Below, piece by piece: positions 9,119 to 20,964 of a stretch of DNA of 64,000 bases (its first letter is position 1; each line of letters starts with the position of its first letter). The DNA is from Romboutsia maritimum (GTDB lineage Bacteria; Bacillota; Clostridia; Peptostreptococcales; Peptostreptococcaceae): NCBI RefSeq assembly GCF_002251085.2, contig NZ_NOJZ02000003.1, forward strand, positions 91,716-155,715, read 5' to 3'. Position numbers and translations under genes: made by a program. Under the pieces are notes generated by a model. It saw only the letters and a program-made list of their open reading frames with translations, ran no database searches and was not told the DNA's origin.

Positions 9119-9152
9119 AAAGGTGTGATAGATCACGATCTATCACACCTTT
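9119..9152. terminator. Bidirectional terminator between the YczE-like gene and valS
   Basis: A perfect 15-bp stem, AAAGGTGTGATAGAT and its complement, has a 4-nt CACG loop and flanking A/T runs. It lies in the gap between two convergent genes. Confidence 0.95.
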
Positions 9153-9157
9153 ATTTA

Positions 9158-11824
9158 TTATTTTAGTTTAGACTCTAAATTTTCTAATCTTTCTAATACT
9201 GATTTCATCATTTCTTCAAATTTTTCTTTTTTAGCTTCTTCTTCTTTAACTAAGCTTTCTGGAGCTTTAGCTAAAAATCCTTGGTTAGATAACTTTCCAT
9301 TAACTCTCTTTATTTCGCCTTCTAATTTAGCTTTTTCCTTGCTTAATCTTTCTATTTCTTTAGCAAAGTCTACTAATTCATCAAGTGGTATAAATATTTT
9401 AACTCCATCTATAACAACACTCACTGCATCTTCTGGTACATTAGTTTCATCTTCAACTATTTCAACTATAGATGCAGATGCTAAAGTTACAAAATAATCT
9501 TGTCCAGCTTCCATAGCTTCTCTTTTTTCAGCTGTTGGAACTATTATAACTTTTGCTTTCTTTGAAGGTGGTACATTCATTTCTGCTCTTACATTTCTTA
9601 TATTTCTTATACCATCCATTGTTAAGTTCATCATTTCTTCATCACTAGCCATATTATCAACTTCTGTATAATGAGGCCACTGAGCTATTACTATACTTCC
9701 TTCTACTGTTGGAAGATGTGTATATATTTCTTCTGTTATAAATGGCATATATGGATGAAGAAGTTTTAATATCTTTTCTAAAACATATGTTAATGTATAT
9801 AAAGCTGTTTGCTTAGCTTCTTTGTCATCAGAGTATAATCTTGGTTTAACTATTTCTATATACCAGTCACAATACTCAGACCATGCAAAGTCATATATCT
9901 TTTGAGCTGCTATACCTAAATCAAATTTATCCATATTTTCTGTAACATCTTTAACTACATTATTCGCTCTTGAAATTATCCATTTATCTGCTAAAGTAAA
10001 GTTCTTTTCAACAGATTCTCTAGTAACTCCATTCATTATTTCTTCATCTATATTCATGAAAACAAATCTTGAAGCATTCCATAATTTATTAGCGAAGTTT
10101 CTTGATGCTTCAACTCTTTCCATGTAGAATCTCATGTCATTTCCTGGGGAATTTCCAGTAGCTAACATGAATCTTAATGCATCTGCACCATATTGGTCTA
10201 TTACTTCTAATGGGTCTATTCCATTCCCTAATGATTTACTCATTTTTCTACCTTCTGAATCTCTAACAAGACCATGTATTAATACATGTTCAAAAGGTTT
10301 TTCATCCATACAGAACATACCTGCAAATGCCATTCTTACTACCCAGAAGAATATTATATCGTATCCTGTAACAAGTACATTAGTTGGATAGTAGTAATTT
10401 AATTCTTCTGTATTATGTGGCCATCCTAATGTTGAGAAAGGCCATAATGCAGAACTGAACCAAGTATCTAATACATCTTCATCTTGTTTAAAATGAGTTG
10501 CTCCACACTTAGGACATTTTTCTGGCATTGATTTTGCTACCACTACTTCATCACATTCTTGACAGTAGTAAGCTGGTATTTGGTGACCCCACCATAATTG
10601 TCTTGATATACACCAATCTCTTATGTTTTCTAACCATTGTAAATAAGTTTTATCAAACTTATCTGGAACAAATTTAAGATCTTGTTTTTTAAGTATATCA
10701 ATCGCTGGTTTAGCTAATTCGTCCATCTTAACAAACCATTGATCTGATAATCTTGGCTCTATTACTGTATGACATCTATAACAAGAACCTACATTATGAT
10801 TATGATCTTTTATTGCTATTAAGTAACCTTCTTTATCTAAATCAGCTAAAAGTTGCTTTCTGCATTCATATCTATCCATACCTTCGTATTTTCCAGCTAA
10901 CTTATTCATAGTTCCGTCTTCATTCATAACATTTATCTTCTCAAGATTATGTCTTAAACCTACTTCGAAATCATTAGGGTCATGTGCTGGAGTCATCTTA
11001 ACTGCACCTGTTCCGAACTCTAAATCTACATAGTCATCAGCAACTATTATAAGTTCTCTTCCTATCATTGGAAGTATAGCATGCTTTCCTACTAAGTGTT
11101 TATATCTTTCATCTTCTGGATTTACTGCTATCCCTGTATCTCCTAACATAGTTTCAGGTCTAGTTGTTGCTATTTCTAAAAATTCATCACTATCTTTTAT
11201 TTGATATTTTATATGATAGAATTTTCCATCATGTTCTTCATGTTCTACTTCTGCATCAGATAGCGTCGTCTTACAATCTGGACACCAGTTTATTATTCTG
11301 TTTCCTCTATATATTTGACCCTTTTCATGTAATTTTACAAAGAATTCAGTAACTGATTCGTTACAACCTTCATCCATTGTAAATCTTTCTCTATCCCAAT
11401 CACAAGAATCTCCTAACTGTTGCATTTGGTGTACTATCTTTCTACCAAATTCATTTCTCCAGTCCATAGCTCTCTTTAAGAATTCTTCTCTTCCTAATTC
11501 GTACTTAGTCTTTCCTTCTTGTTCTTTTATTCTTTCAACTACTTTAACCTCAGTTGCTATAGATGCATGGTCAGTTCCTGGTTGCCATAGTGCTTCGTAA
11601 CCATCCATACGCTTCCATCTTATAAGTATATCTTGTAATGTATGGTCTAGGGCATGTCCCATATGTAATTGACCTGTTATATTAGGTGGTGGCAGCATTA
11701 TTGTAAATGGCTTTTTATTTGGATCTGGCTTAGACTTAAAGTATCCATTTTCTAACCACTCTGAATAAAGTCTTGATTCGAAATCTTTAGGATTGTACGT
11801 TTTTGATAAATTTGTATTTTCCAT
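9158..11824 (-). CDS. valS: Valyl-tRNA synthetase
   Basis: An 888-aa class I synthetase that charges tRNA-Val in the cytosol. [15 protein letters not shown] is the HIGH motif, and [13 protein letters not shown] is the KMSKS loop. The editing (CP1) domain is present with [12 protein letters not shown] and the zinc-like CxxC pairs. The C-terminal region ends in the coiled coil typical of ValRS ([19 protein letters not shown]). ATG at 11824 follows AAAGGAGG by 7 nt. An in-frame extension upstream would only translate the T-box leader and is not real. It is controlled by the T-box and promoter described next. Confidence 0.97.
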   Translation of the reverse strand: MENTNLSKTYNPKDFESRLYSEWLENGYFKSKPDPNKKPFTIMLPPPNITGQLHMGHALDHTLQDILIRWKRMDGYEALWQPGTDHASIATEVKVVERIKEQEGKTKYELGREEFLKRAMDWRNEFGRKIVHQMQQLGDSCDWDRERFTMDEGCNESVTEFFVKLHEKGQIYRGNRIINWCPDCKTTLSDAEVEHEEHDGKFYHIKYQIKDSDEFLEIATTRPETMLGDTGIAVNPEDERYKHLVGKHAILPMIGRELIIVADDYVDLEFGTGAVKMTPAHDPNDFEVGLRHNLEKINVMNEDGTMNKLAGKYEGMDRYECRKQLLADLDKEGYLIAIKDHNHNVGSCYRCHTVIEPRLSDQWFVKMDELAKPAIDILKKQDLKFVPDKFDKTYLQWLENIRDWCISRQLWWGHQIPAYYCQECDEVVVAKSMPEKCPKCGATHFKQDEDVLDTWFSSALWPFSTLGWPHNTEELNYYYPTNVLVTGYDIIFFWVVRMAFAGMFCMDEKPFEHVLIHGLVRDSEGRKMSKSLGNGIDPLEVIDQYGADALRFMLATGNSPGNDMRFYMERVEASRNFANKLWNASRFVFMNIDEEIMNGVTRESVEKNFTLADKWIISRANNVVKDVTENMDKFDLGIAAQKIYDFAWSEYCDWYIEIVKPRLYSDDKEAKQTALYTLTYVLEKILKLLHPYMPFITEEIYTHLPTVEGSIVIAQWPHYTEVDNMASDEEMMNLTMDGIRNIRNVRAEMNVPPSKKAKVIIVPTAEKREAMEAGQDYFVTLASASIVEIVEDETNVPEDAVSVVIDGVKIFIPLDELVDFAKEIERLSKEKAKLEGEIKRVNGKLSNQGFLAKAPESLVKEEEAKKEKFEEMMKSVLERLENLESKLK

Positions 11825-11884
11825 TTTTATTTCCTCCTTTGTAGATAAGATTATTTTATTGTTAATTATCTTAAATTTAAAATA

Positions 11885-12141
11885 AAAAGAGCCTTTCGTC
11901 CTATACAAAGGACGAAAAGCTCGCGTTACCACCTTAATTCCAAGATAATTAAATATGCTCTCTTGGCTCTTATATAATTTAACGATTCTCACCGTCTAAA
12001 CTTACTCTTATTTCAGTTTAGAAACTCCAAAGCTACCTTCTGTAAACCTATACTTAGAAAATTTTTCAGCCAATGAATTTTCTTCTCTGCTAGTAGTATT
12101 TACATACTCCTCTTTATCATAGTCTTTTATTATTAACTTAT
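11885..12141 (-). promoter_or_regulatory. T-box riboswitch leader of valS
   Basis: The minus strand carries the conserved T-box core AAGGTGGTAACGCGAGC (about 11,919-11,935). It is followed at once by a terminator stem, GAGCTTTTCGTCC against GGACGAAAGGCTC, with a T-run (11,885-11,922). Upstream lies about 180 nt of structured leader from a predicted start near 12,141. In the T-box mechanism uncharged tRNA pairs with the TGGT bulge and prevents termination. A valine specifier is expected from the gene; I could not fold stem I well enough to name the specifier codon. Confidence 0.92.
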
Positions 12142-12147
12142 CAATTA

Positions 12148-12177
12148 ATTATATCCAATTAATATTATTATTGTCAA
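12148..12177 (-). promoter_or_regulatory. Sigma-A promoter of valS
   Basis: TTGACA (12,177-12,172) and TATAAT (12,153-12,148) are exact consensus boxes with an 18-nt spacer. They place the transcript start near 12,141, directly before the T-box leader. Confidence 0.85.
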
Positions 12178-12210
12178 TTGTTTATAATTTTATATATAAT
12201 TTTTATAATT

Positions 12211-13035
12211 TTATTTTGAAGCTAAATTTTGTTCCCAGAAATTTTTTGGTTTATTAGTATTTGTTATTGGTAAAATTGTATATCCTCTTTCTTTTAAAAT
12301 TTTTATAATGTTATTTAATGCATTTACACTCTGTTCCTTTTCATGCATTAATACAACTACTTCATCTCTATCTCTTGCATAATACAATATATTGCTTAAA
12401 ATCTGATCTGTAGATGATTTCCAATCTAATGTATCTAAGTTCCAATCCCATATAAGATATCCATTTGTTGTTAATTTATCATAAGATCCTTCTGGCATAT
12501 ACGGTTTACTTCCATATGGAAGTCTTATTAATTTTGAGTTTTCTCCTGATACCTTGTACAACGTCTGATTACAAGTATCAAATTCCTTTAAAGTAACATC
12601 TGGACTAACATATAATTTATGTATATCATGACTTACACTATGAAATCCTAATCCATGTTTACCACTTGCAACTCTTTTAACTTCATCTTTATGAGATTTC
12701 ATATTGCCATCTATCATAAAAAAAGTAGCCTTAACTCCATTATTATCAAGTATATCTAAAATTTGATTAGTATATTTAGATGGTCCATCATCGATAGTTA
12801 TATAAGCTATTTTTTCTGGACTAACATCTGGTCCTTTATAAATTTCAGCAGATGCTTTATTTATTAACCCAGTTAAAGTTTCACCACTTACTATTTGTTT
12901 TTCTTTATTTATATGTTCATTTTTATAAACCTCATCTGTACGGTTATTTATAAATTTGCCAATACTCACTATAGATGATACTAAAAGTAAAACCAAAGTT
13001 ACTCCTAAAATACTTTTCTTATACTTATTGTTCAT
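12211..13035 (-). CDS. Polysaccharide deacetylase, membrane-anchored
   Basis: A 274-aa NodB-fold protein with an N-terminal transmembrane anchor (about residues 8-26) and an extracytoplasmic catalytic domain. Motif 1 is TIDDGPS with both Asp present, motif 2 is FHSVSHD with the two metal-binding His, motif 3 is RLPYGS, motif 4 is WNLDTLDW and motif 5 is VLMHE. It therefore looks catalytically complete, unlike the PdaB-like protein near 4 kb. It probably removes acetyl groups from peptidoglycan or another surface glycan. The start at 13,035 follows AAAAGGGG by 8 nt; a TTG six nt upstream is too close to it. Confidence 0.85.
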   Translation of the reverse strand: MNNKYKKSILGVTLVLLLVSSIVSIGKFINNRTDEVYKNEHINKEKQIVSGETLTGLINKASAEIYKGPDVSPEKIAYITIDDGPSKYTNQILDILDNNGVKATFFMIDGNMKSHKDEVKRVASGKHGLGFHSVSHDIHKLYVSPDVTLKEFDTCNQTLYKVSGENSKLIRLPYGSKPYMPEGSYDKLTTNGYLIWDWNLDTLDWKSSTDQILSNILYYARDRDEVVVLMHEKEQSVNALNNIIKILKERGYTILPITNTNKPKNFWEQNLASK

Positions 13036-13041
13036 TCCCAA

Positions 13042-13419
13042 ATCCCCTTTTAATATAAATACTACATTTAATAGTTATAACCCCTGATTATTTACTATCT
13101 TTTATGTCCCTACTAAATATTTTAGTTATTTTTTATATATGCACTACAAATATTCTTCACATTACAATTGATATGTTTGTCTCTTATCAAACATTCCTTA
13201 TCTTTTTTATTATCTTTATCACAGCATTTACAAGTATCATTGTATTATAGAAATTAACGGCGGTTGAATTTACTATCGTTTGTTCATCAAATTTATTTTG
13301 AATATTTTTACTTAGGATTTTTTGTACTACGGTTTAATGATTTAATACAGTACCTCCAATATTATCCTTAATTCATATTATTAATATTTATAAAGGTACT
13401 GCATTTTATTTATGATTTG
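13042..13419. other. Intergenic region with one long-loop inverted repeat
   Basis: About 380 bases without a supported gene. Arms CAGTACCT (13,348-13,355) and AGGTACTG (13,394-13,401) form an 8-bp stem with a 38-nt AT-rich loop, next to the stop of the FUSC gene. On the plus strand it is followed by a T-rich stretch. The rest should hold the promoter of the deacetylase gene, but I found no consensus boxes and no known riboswitch. Confidence 0.4.
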
Positions 13420-14292
13420 TTAATTTGACTTAATTATCTTATTTAATTCAATTATTTCTTGTACTACTTTATTTAGGTGATAATTAAATACCGGGCTTTC
13501 ATCTTCATTAATGTCCCAACCCACTATATCACATTTATATAAACTTCTTATATTTTTATGGTTTTCTTTATTTAAGTATAGTTTTTTTTCTAGTAGTTCT
13601 ATAGATTGTACATGAAAATATATTTCTCTACATATATCCATACTTCTTTCTATATTTTCTGTATCTATTTCACTTCTAGTATAATGTAATTCTTCTACAA
13701 GTCTTGAATAAATATTTTCTAGTTTTTGAATTTGTTTACTAAGTTTATCTATATTTACTTTTTCTTTATTTACTATTTTTAATTTCATTATATTTTTAAC
13801 TATTTTTTCTACTTTTTCAATCTCTATAACAGTACTTTCTAAATAATCAGGTCTGACTAATATGTAGTTTATTAACACGCCCACAACGACTCCTACAGAT
13901 GTATCTATTACTCTATTTATAGAATAAAGCATTGGATTACCTGCATGATCACCTAAATGTATTGCTAAAAATGTCACTGCCGATACTACTACGGAAGCCT
14001 TTGTGTTAAATATATTACACAAGTATATAGTAGTCATTACTCCTATCCCACATAAAAATGGATCTCCAGGTTTAATAAGAGCAATTAAAAAGCCTATCAC
14101 TCCTCCTATTATAGTTCCCTTTACACGATTAAATCCTGCCTTCATAGATCCTTTTACAGTATTTTGCATAGATACTATACATGCTATAGCAGAGAAAAAT
14201 ACATTTTCTACTAAATATTTTGCTATTAAAACACATGTTGTCACAGCTATTCCTGTTTTAATAGTTCTCATACCCATTTTTTCTAGCTTCAA
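13420..14292 (-). CDS. FUSC/aromatic acid exporter family membrane protein
   Basis: A 290-aa protein with about six closely packed N-terminal membrane helices (residues 8-145). The first includes MGMRTIKTGIAVTTCVLIAKYL and a later block reads GTIIGGVIGFLIAL, the layout of the ArAE_1/DUF939 family. A cytosolic helical domain of about 140 residues follows, with coiled-coil character. Half-size proteins like this probably oligomerise; substrates are unknown. An ATG lies one nt after AGGAGG, too close. The TTG two codons later (14,292) is seven nt away and is the better start. Confidence 0.78.
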   Translation of the reverse strand: MKLEKMGMRTIKTGIAVTTCVLIAKYLVENVFFSAIACIVSMQNTVKGSMKAGFNRVKGTIIGGVIGFLIALIKPGDPFLCGIGVMTTIYLCNIFNTKASVVVSAVTFLAIHLGDHAGNPMLYSINRVIDTSVGVVVGVLINYILVRPDYLESTVIEIEKVEKIVKNIMKLKIVNKEKVNIDKLSKQIQKLENIYSRLVEELHYTRSEIDTENIERSMDICREIYFHVQSIELLEKKLYLNKENHKNIRSLYKCDIVGWDINEDESPVFNYHLNKVVQEIIELNKIIKSN

Positions 14293-14368
14293 AGTCATAC
14301 CTCCTAGTGTAATATACGGATATTAAAAATTAAATTATATTTAACGTCTTATTATAGCACAATGTATA

Positions 14369-14710
14369 TTAGTAATAATATGGATGATTTTTGAAAGTTT
14401 CTCTATTTTCTATAATTTTTTGAATTAATAATATACTTATAAGATCTTTTATTATTTTTATTACATTATTATCACTATAATTGGCACAAGAAATTCTTCC
14501 ATCTACAACTTCTTCATAAATTAATTTTTTATAACTACAAAATATATCATTTACTAAATCTTGAAAATCATTTGGGTATGGAAACGGATATAATTTTTCT
14601 TTATCTACTTTACTAATTACTTTTTCAATACTTATATTTATATCTGTATATATTCTAGGATAATAAGGTTTAGATATAGCCTTGCAATACTCATAAAAAT
14701 TATAGTTCAT
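14369..14710 (-). CDS. Hypothetical protein, 113 aa
   Basis: I do not recognise this family. The protein is Tyr- and Ile-rich, with an N-terminal YEYCKAISKPYYPRIYTDI stretch, a central helix-prone region and a C-terminal hydrophobic helix (IIKDLISILLIQKII). Two Cys occur at about residues 9 and 58. ATG follows AGAGGTGATA, a good ribosome site. It sits alone between gdhA and the FUSC gene, in the same direction. Confidence 0.55.
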   Translation of the reverse strand: MNYNFYEYCKAISKPYYPRIYTDINISIEKVISKVDKEKLYPFPYPNDFQDLVNDIFCSYKKLIYEEVVDGRISCANYSDNNVIKIIKDLISILLIQKIIENRETFKNHPYYY

Positions 14711-14776
14711 ATTATCACCTCTAATAGTTCTTTTAGCTAATATATATGATTCATTTATATGATTTAATACAAAATT

Positions 14777-14828
14777 AGCTGCTTATAAGGTTATAGTTTT
14801 TCTAACTAATTTATACCTTAAAGCAGCT
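14777..14828 (-). terminator. Probable terminator hairpin after gdhA
   Basis: AGCTGCTT plus ATAAGGT pairs with ACCTTA plus AAGCAGCT across a loop of about 20 nt. On the minus strand the stem is followed by AATTTTG, a weak U-tract. It lies 35 nt past the gdhA stop. Confidence 0.5.
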
Positions 14829-14862
14829 TAAGTTTAAATATTATACTTTATTTAATATATTT

Positions 14863-16227
<1,365 letters not shown>

Positions 16228-16381
16228 TTAATAATGAAAATTACTATTTTTTTTTATAAATATATGTTCTTACAATTCTTTTTGTGATTTTTATATAATA
16301 TTATACTTATATTATTTAAGATAATATACATTTATACTTAATTTTTATAATTTTTTTCTTATTCTTTAATAAAATTTAAAT

Positions 16382-16403
16382 AAAACTGCTTTTAAGCAGT
16401 TTT
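16382..16403 (-). terminator. Terminator of the pst-phoU operon
   Basis: AAAACTGCTT and AAGCAGTTTT form a near-perfect palindrome whose arm overlaps the phoU stop codon. On the minus strand it continues into TTTTATTT, so transcription should end directly after phoU. Confidence 0.8.
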
Positions 16404-17055
16404 ATCCTATCTCTATCATTTCCCCATTAATTGCATATATTATTTTTTCACATACATTAGTTATATGATCTCCTATTCTTTCAAGATATCTACCTACAGA
16501 TAAAAGTCTAACACCTTGATTAATAGTTTTTGGTTTTTCATTCATTATTTTTAAACAATCATCATGAACCATTACATATAACTCATCAATTTTTTTATCT
16601 CTTAATGCTATATTGTATGCTAATTTTTCATCTTCTTCTAATAATGCTATTTTTACATCACAAAGCATTTCTACACATTCCTTTGACATTTTAGGAACAT
16701 CTATAAGTTCTTTTATATATTCATCTTCACCTATTTTAATAGTCTCTTTTGATATATTAACTGCATAGTCTCCTATTCTTTCTAACTCTATAGCTATATT
16801 TCCTAAAGCATATATATATCTTAAATCTTTTGCCATTGGTTGTTTGAGTGCTATAAGTTCTATGCTTCTATCTCTTATATATTCTCGTAGAACATCAATT
16901 TCATCATCTTTTTCTATTACTTTCATTGCTCCATCTAAGTCTTTTTTAATCATACAACTTATTGATTCTTTAACTGCATCTTCACATTTTTCAATCATTC
17001 TAATTGTATATTGTTTGAGAGTGTCTATACTTAATTCTAAATCATTACTACCCAT
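16402..17055 (-). CDS. phoU: Phosphate transport regulator PhoU
   Basis: The 217-aa all-helical protein has the two repeated PhoU halves, each with an acidic metal-binding motif: EKDDEIDVL plus ELERIGDYAVNI in the first, and RDKKIDELY plus YLERIGDHITNV in the second. PhoU links Pst transporter activity to the PhoR kinase and dampens phosphate uptake. It is the last gene of pstC-pstA-pstB-phoU, 25 nt after pstB. The end of the frame runs into the operon terminator. Confidence 0.95.
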   Translation of the reverse strand: MGSNDLELSIDTLKQYTIRMIEKCEDAVKESISCMIKKDLDGAMKVIEKDDEIDVLREYIRDRSIELIALKQPMAKDLRYIYALGNIAIELERIGDYAVNISKETIKIGEDEYIKELIDVPKMSKECVEMLCDVKIALLEEDEKLAYNIALRDKKIDELYVMVHDDCLKIMNEKPKTINQGVRLLSVGRYLERIGDHITNVCEKIIYAINGEMIEIG

Positions 17056-17080
17056 AGTTAATCTCCTTTATAGCTATTTT

Positions 17081-17845
17081 TTATCCAAATCTACCTGTAA
17101 TATAATCCTCTGTACGTTTATCTTCTGGATTAGTAAACATTATTTTTGTTTCTTTATATTCTACTAACTCTCCATTTAAGAAAAACGCAGTATCATCTGA
17201 TACACGAGCGGCTTGTTGCATATTATGAGTTACTATGACTATAGTATAATCATCTTTTAATTCTTGAATTAACTCTTCAACTTTCAAAGTTGATATTGGG
17301 TCTAATGCTGATGTTGGTTCATCCATAAGTATCACTTCTGGTTTCATAGCAATAGCTCTAGCTATACATATACGTTGTTGCTGACCTCCTGATAAACCAA
17401 GAGCTGATGATTTAAGTCTATCTTTAACTTCCTCCCATATAGCTGCTCCCTTTAAACTTTCTTCTACAATTTTATCTAGTTCTTTTTTATCTTTTGTTCC
17501 ATGTGTACGAGGTCCATATGCTACATTATCATATATACTCATTGGGAATAGATTCGGTTTTTGAAATACCATACCAACCTTTGTACGTAATTTTATAACG
17601 TCTTCAGTATTATATATATTTTCTCCATCAACTTCTATTTGTCCTTTTATTTTAACATTCTCTATAAGATCATTCATTCTATTTAAAGTTCTTAAGAAAG
17701 TTGATTTTCCACAACCTGATGGCCCAATTAATGCTGTCACCTTATTTCTTTTTATATTCATATTTATGTTTTTTAGTGCTTGATTATCTCCGTAAAACAA
17801 GTCTAGATTACTAACACATAATTTAGCTTTATTATTTTGACTCAT
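17081..17845 (-). CDS. pstB: Phosphate ABC transporter ATP-binding protein
   Basis: A 254-aa ABC ATPase with Walker [10 protein letters not shown], the PstB-typical [11 protein letters not shown]-loop [10 protein letters not shown], signature LSGGQQQR, Walker B VILMDEP and the H-loop [13 protein letters not shown]. It powers phosphate import through PstC and PstA. ATG follows AGAGGTG. The reading order and spacing make it part of one operon with pstA and phoU. Confidence 0.97.
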   Translation of the reverse strand: MSQNNKAKLCVSNLDLFYGDNQALKNINMNIKRNKVTALIGPSGCGKSTFLRTLNRMNDLIENVKIKGQIEVDGENIYNTEDVIKLRTKVGMVFQKPNLFPMSIYDNVAYGPRTHGTKDKKELDKIVEESLKGAAIWEEVKDRLKSSALGLSGGQQQRICIARAIAMKPEVILMDEPTSALDPISTLKVEELIQELKDDYTIVIVTHNMQQAARVSDDTAFFLNGELVEYKETKIMFTNPEDKRTEDYITGRFG

Positions 17846-17908
17846 ATTTTACACCTCTTAGTATTCATCTAAATTTTTATCATAAATTTCATTTATTATA
17901 ATTATTAA

Positions 17909-18733
17909 TTAACAGTTAGCTTTGTTTAATTTCTTAGCAACTAATCTTGCCATTGTATTTAATAATAAAACTATAACTATCAATACTATTCCTATACTTG
18001 CTGCTCCCTGTATATCACCATTTTCCTTAGTTAATAGATATGCATGAACTGTAAGTGTTCTTGCACTATCAAATATTCCTCCAGGCATTTGTGCTACAGT
18101 ACCTGCTGTTAATAATATTGCTGCTGATTCACCTATAACACGACCTACTGACAATATTATTCCTGATAATATTCCTGGTATTGCACTTGGAAGTGTTACT
18201 TTATAAAGAGTTTGAAATTTAGTTGAACCTAATGCTAAAGACGCTTCTCTATAAGCTTGAGGTACAGTTTTTAAAGCCTCCTCTGTAGTACGTATTATAA
18301 CTGGTAATATTATAATCGCTACTGTAAGAGATCCTGATAATATAGAATATTTCATCCCTAATGTAACTACAAAGAATATCCCTCCAAACAATCCATATAT
18401 AATAGATGGTATTCCTGCTAAACTTTCAGTTGCAAATCTTATACAAGTTACTATTTTTCCTTTTTTAGCATACTCTTGAAGATAAATTGCAGATAACACA
18501 CCTATCGGTGTAGCTATTAAAATAGAAAGTGCAACTGTGTATAATGTTGTAATTATCATCGGTAATATACCCCCATCACCTGATGCTGAGTAATCACTGA
18601 ATAAAAATGATAAATTAATTCCTTTAATTCCTTTTATAAATATATATCCTACTATAAGTACCAATGTTGATATTGTAAATAGTACTGATAAATAAACTAG
18701 CAATTTTAATATGTTTTCTTTTAACTTTCTCAT
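17909..18733 (-). CDS. pstA: Phosphate ABC transporter permease PstA
   Basis: A 274-aa inner-membrane permease with six helices. The ABC-binding EAA loop is present (TTEEALKTVPQAYREASLAL), as is the PstA-type SLAGIPSIIYGLFG. It pairs with PstC to form the phosphate channel. The start lies two bases from the pstC stop, so the two are translationally coupled. Confidence 0.95.
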   Translation of the reverse strand: MRKLKENILKLLVYLSVLFTISTLVLIVGYIFIKGIKGINLSFLFSDYSASGDGGILPMIITTLYTVALSILIATPIGVLSAIYLQEYAKKGKIVTCIRFATESLAGIPSIIYGLFGGIFFVVTLGMKYSILSGSLTVAIIILPVIIRTTEEALKTVPQAYREASLALGSTKFQTLYKVTLPSAIPGILSGIILSVGRVIGESAAILLTAGTVAQMPGGIFDSARTLTVHAYLLTKENGDIQGAASIGIVLIVIVLLLNTMARLVAKKLNKANC

Positions 18734-18734
18734 C

Positions 18735-19655
18735 TTAATCTACCGCCTTGCTTGAAAGTTTATTTAATACTAAATTTAAAATTAGTATAAATGTAAATAA
18801 TACAACTCCTGTTGTGAATAACATTTCTTGATGTGTACCAAATGCATATCCCATTTCAATTGCTATATTTGTAGTAAGAGGTCTTACACTATCCGTTAAC
18901 GAAGTAGGCATAATTGGTGAATTTCCTGCAACAAGTATCACTGCCATAGTTTCTCCTAAAGCTCTTCCTACTCCTAATATTACTGCTGCTAATATACCTG
19001 ATTTAGCTGATGGTAATACCACTTTAAATATTGTTTCTATTTTTGAAGCACCTAGTGCTAATGATCCTTCTTTATAAGCATTCGGAACTGCTCTTATAGC
19101 TGTTTCTGCTACAGATATTATTGTCGGTAACATCATAATTGCTAGAACTATTATTATAGTAATTAAACTTTGACCTTTTGGAAGATTAAATATTTTTTGT
19201 ATATTTGGTACTAAAAATGATAATCCAAATACTCCATATAAAACCGATGGAATTCCTGCTAATAATTCAACTGCTGGAGACATTATTTTAGCCACCTGTT
19301 TTGGTGCTATTTCAGATATAAATGCAGCTGTAAGTATTCCTACTGGCACTCCTATAATTAAAGCTCCTAATGTTGATATTATTGATGCCGTTATCATAGA
19401 TAATATTCCAAATTTATCTGCAGAAGGAACCCATTCTGTTCCAGCTAAAAAATCAATAAATGAATATCCTTTTAAGACGAAAGGTGTTAAACCTTTATAA
19501 AATACAAAACCTATTATTAGTAATAAACTTATAACTGATATAAATGCACTAATCATAAATATGTTTTTAGCTAATTTTTCTATTACATATTTATTCTTAT
19601 TATTGTTATTATTATCTCTATGCTTAGTCCCTACTAATCGAGATTTAACTAACAT
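18735..19655 (-). CDS. pstC: Phosphate ABC transporter permease PstC
   Basis: A 306-aa permease with an N-terminal cytosolic tail rich in Asn and Lys and six membrane helices. Family features include ELLAGIPSVLYGVFGL and the EAA loop AETAIRAVPNAYKEGSLALGAS. ATG follows GGAGGAG. It is the first gene of its transcript; a promoter with Pho-box-like repeats lies 150 nt upstream, separate from that of pstS. Confidence 0.95.
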   Translation of the reverse strand: MLVKSRLVGTKHRDNNNNNKNKYVIEKLAKNIFMISAFISVISLLLIIGFVFYKGLTPFVLKGYSFIDFLAGTEWVPSADKFGILSMITASIISTLGALIIGVPVGILTAAFISEIAPKQVAKIMSPAVELLAGIPSVLYGVFGLSFLVPNIQKIFNLPKGQSLITIIIVLAIMMLPTIISVAETAIRAVPNAYKEGSLALGASKIETIFKVVLPSAKSGILAAVILGVGRALGETMAVILVAGNSPIMPTSLTDSVRPLTTNIAIEMGYAFGTHQEMLFTTGVVLFTFILILNLVLNKLSSKAVD

Positions 19656-19794
19656 ATATTCTCCTCCTAAAATAACCTTTTTATTATAAAAATTAAACTT
19701 AATTATTTCTTGTATAATTTTAATTTATTTTTTAATCATATACTTATATTGTCTGATTATTTTTAATTTATATACTTATATAATATTGCCTATA

Positions 19795-19833
19795 CGTTAA
19801 ATATAGATTATATACAAGTTAAGTAATAGTAAA
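19795..19833 (-). promoter_or_regulatory. Pho-box-like promoter of pstC-pstA-pstB-phoU
   Basis: On the minus strand TTTACT (19,833-19,828), five bases, TTAACT (19,822-19,817), four bases, then TATAAT (19,812-19,807). A further TTAACG starts at 19,800, 22 bases from the second box. The boxes replace a -35 element and resemble PhoP boxes (TTAACA repeats every 11 bases, as known in Bacillus). The same layout occurs at pstS and at the Na/Pi cotransporter. Confidence 0.7.
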
Positions 19834-19925
19834 ATATATCCCTATAATTTAATAACAACTTTACAAATTGTTTATTTATATAAAAATTTATCTTTTTTAA
19901 TAATTTTTATAATTTCATAGGAATT

Positions 19926-19975
19926 AAAAAAATTGCTTTAAAATAATTTTATATTAACTTTAAAGCAATTTTTTT
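19926..19975 (-). terminator. Terminator of pstS
   Basis: AAAAAAATTGCTTTAAA and its exact complement form a 17-bp stem with a 16-nt loop, just past the pstS stop on the minus strand. It separates pstS from pstC; together with the pstC promoter it fills the 330-base gap. Confidence 0.9.
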
Positions 19976-19985
19976 ATTAAATATA

Positions 19986-20816
19986 TTATTTTATACTTAT
20001 AAACCCTTTAGACTTTACAATTTTTTGACCTTCATCACTTAGTATAAAATCTATAAATGATTTTCCTTGTTTTGATAATGTACCTTCTTTATTTACTAAT
20101 ATAAATGGTCTTGCTATTACGTATTTACCTGCTTTAACATTTTCAGCTGTCGGTTCTACATTGTCTATTGCAAGGCTATTAACTGATTTATCTACATATC
20201 CAAAAGATATATATCCCATTGCATTTTCATTTCCTTCTACTATTGTTTTTATATTACCTGAGCCATCGCTTATTTGAGCTTCTTTAACTAATTCTTCTGA
20301 TTTAAATCCAACTTTTTCTTGGAACCCATCTCTAGTACCTGAACCGTCTTCTCTTGATACAACTACTATCGGAGTGTCTTTTCCTCCAACTTCCTTCCAA
20401 TTAGTTATTTTTCCTTTATATATATCTTTTACTTGATTTATAGTTAAATTTTTCACTTTATTGCTTTTATTTGTTATCAAAGCTATTCCGTCTAAAGCTA
20501 CTTCAGTTTCTTTTAAACCTGCTTTTTTTTCTTCATCTTTTAAGTCTCTTGATGCCATCCCTATTTCAGATGTTCCTTCTATAGTATTCTTTATTCCTGC
20601 TGAAGAACCAACTTGTTGTACTTCAATGCTTATATCTTTATTAGCTTCTTTAAACTTTTCTGCGCAAATTTCTATAACTGGTCCTACTGATGTAGATCCT
20701 GATACTGTAACTTTTCCACCGTTCGATGAATCTGATGAATTTGATCCACATCCTACAGCCAAGCTTCCTATTAAAACTGTACTCGCCAAAAGTACTGCTA
20801 TTTTTTTCTTAAACAA
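19986..20816 (-). CDS. pstS: Phosphate-binding lipoprotein PstS
   Basis: A 276-aa secreted binding protein with a lipoprotein signal peptide (lipobox LAVGC, Cys at about residue 23). The mature protein has the phosphate-site motifs GSTSVGP, SREDGSGTRDGF and GYISFGY. It captures phosphate outside the membrane for PstCAB. The start is TTG, seven nt after GAGGGGG. It has its own terminator and promoter, so the level of this subunit can be set apart from the rest of the transporter. Confidence 0.95.
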   Translation of the reverse strand: MFKKKIAVLLASTVLIGSLAVGCGSNSSDSSNGGKVTVSGSTSVGPVIEICAEKFKEANKDISIEVQQVGSSAGIKNTIEGTSEIGMASRDLKDEEKKAGLKETEVALDGIALITNKSNKVKNLTINQVKDIYKGKITNWKEVGGKDTPIVVVSREDGSGTRDGFQEKVGFKSEELVKEAQISDGSGNIKTIVEGNENAMGYISFGYVDKSVNSLAIDNVEPTAENVKAGKYVIARPFILVNKEGTLSKQGKSFIDFILSDEGQKIVKSKGFISIK

Positions 20817-20891
20817 TTTATTACCCCCTCATCTATATTTAAACATTAGTATTATTATTATCTTATTTACTCTTTAATAATACCTAATTTT

Positions 20892-20939
20892 TGTTAACTG
20901 AGTATTATAAACAAGTTAAGCGGTTGTAAACTTTGTTAA
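20892..20939 (-). promoter_or_regulatory. Pho-box-like promoter of pstS
   Basis: On the minus strand TTAACA (20,939), TTTACA (20,930), five bases, TTAACT (20,919), four bases, TATAAT (20,909-20,904), then TTAACA starting at 20,897. The spacings of the last four elements equal those at pstC. The pattern fits PhoP activation under low phosphate. No phoP or phoR gene is in the window. Confidence 0.75.
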
Positions 20940-20964
20940 GAATAAATTTACGACTTTTATTTAT

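Noticed and set aside
11825..11992. An N-terminal extension of 56 residues on valS
   Set aside because: The extension translates the T-box core and terminator stem and lacks a ribosome site. The ATG at 11,824 has a perfect site and fits the family start.
14290..14298. ATG at 14,298 as the start of the FUSC gene
   Set aside because: It lies one base from AGGAGG, too close for initiation; the TTG at 14,292 is seven bases away.
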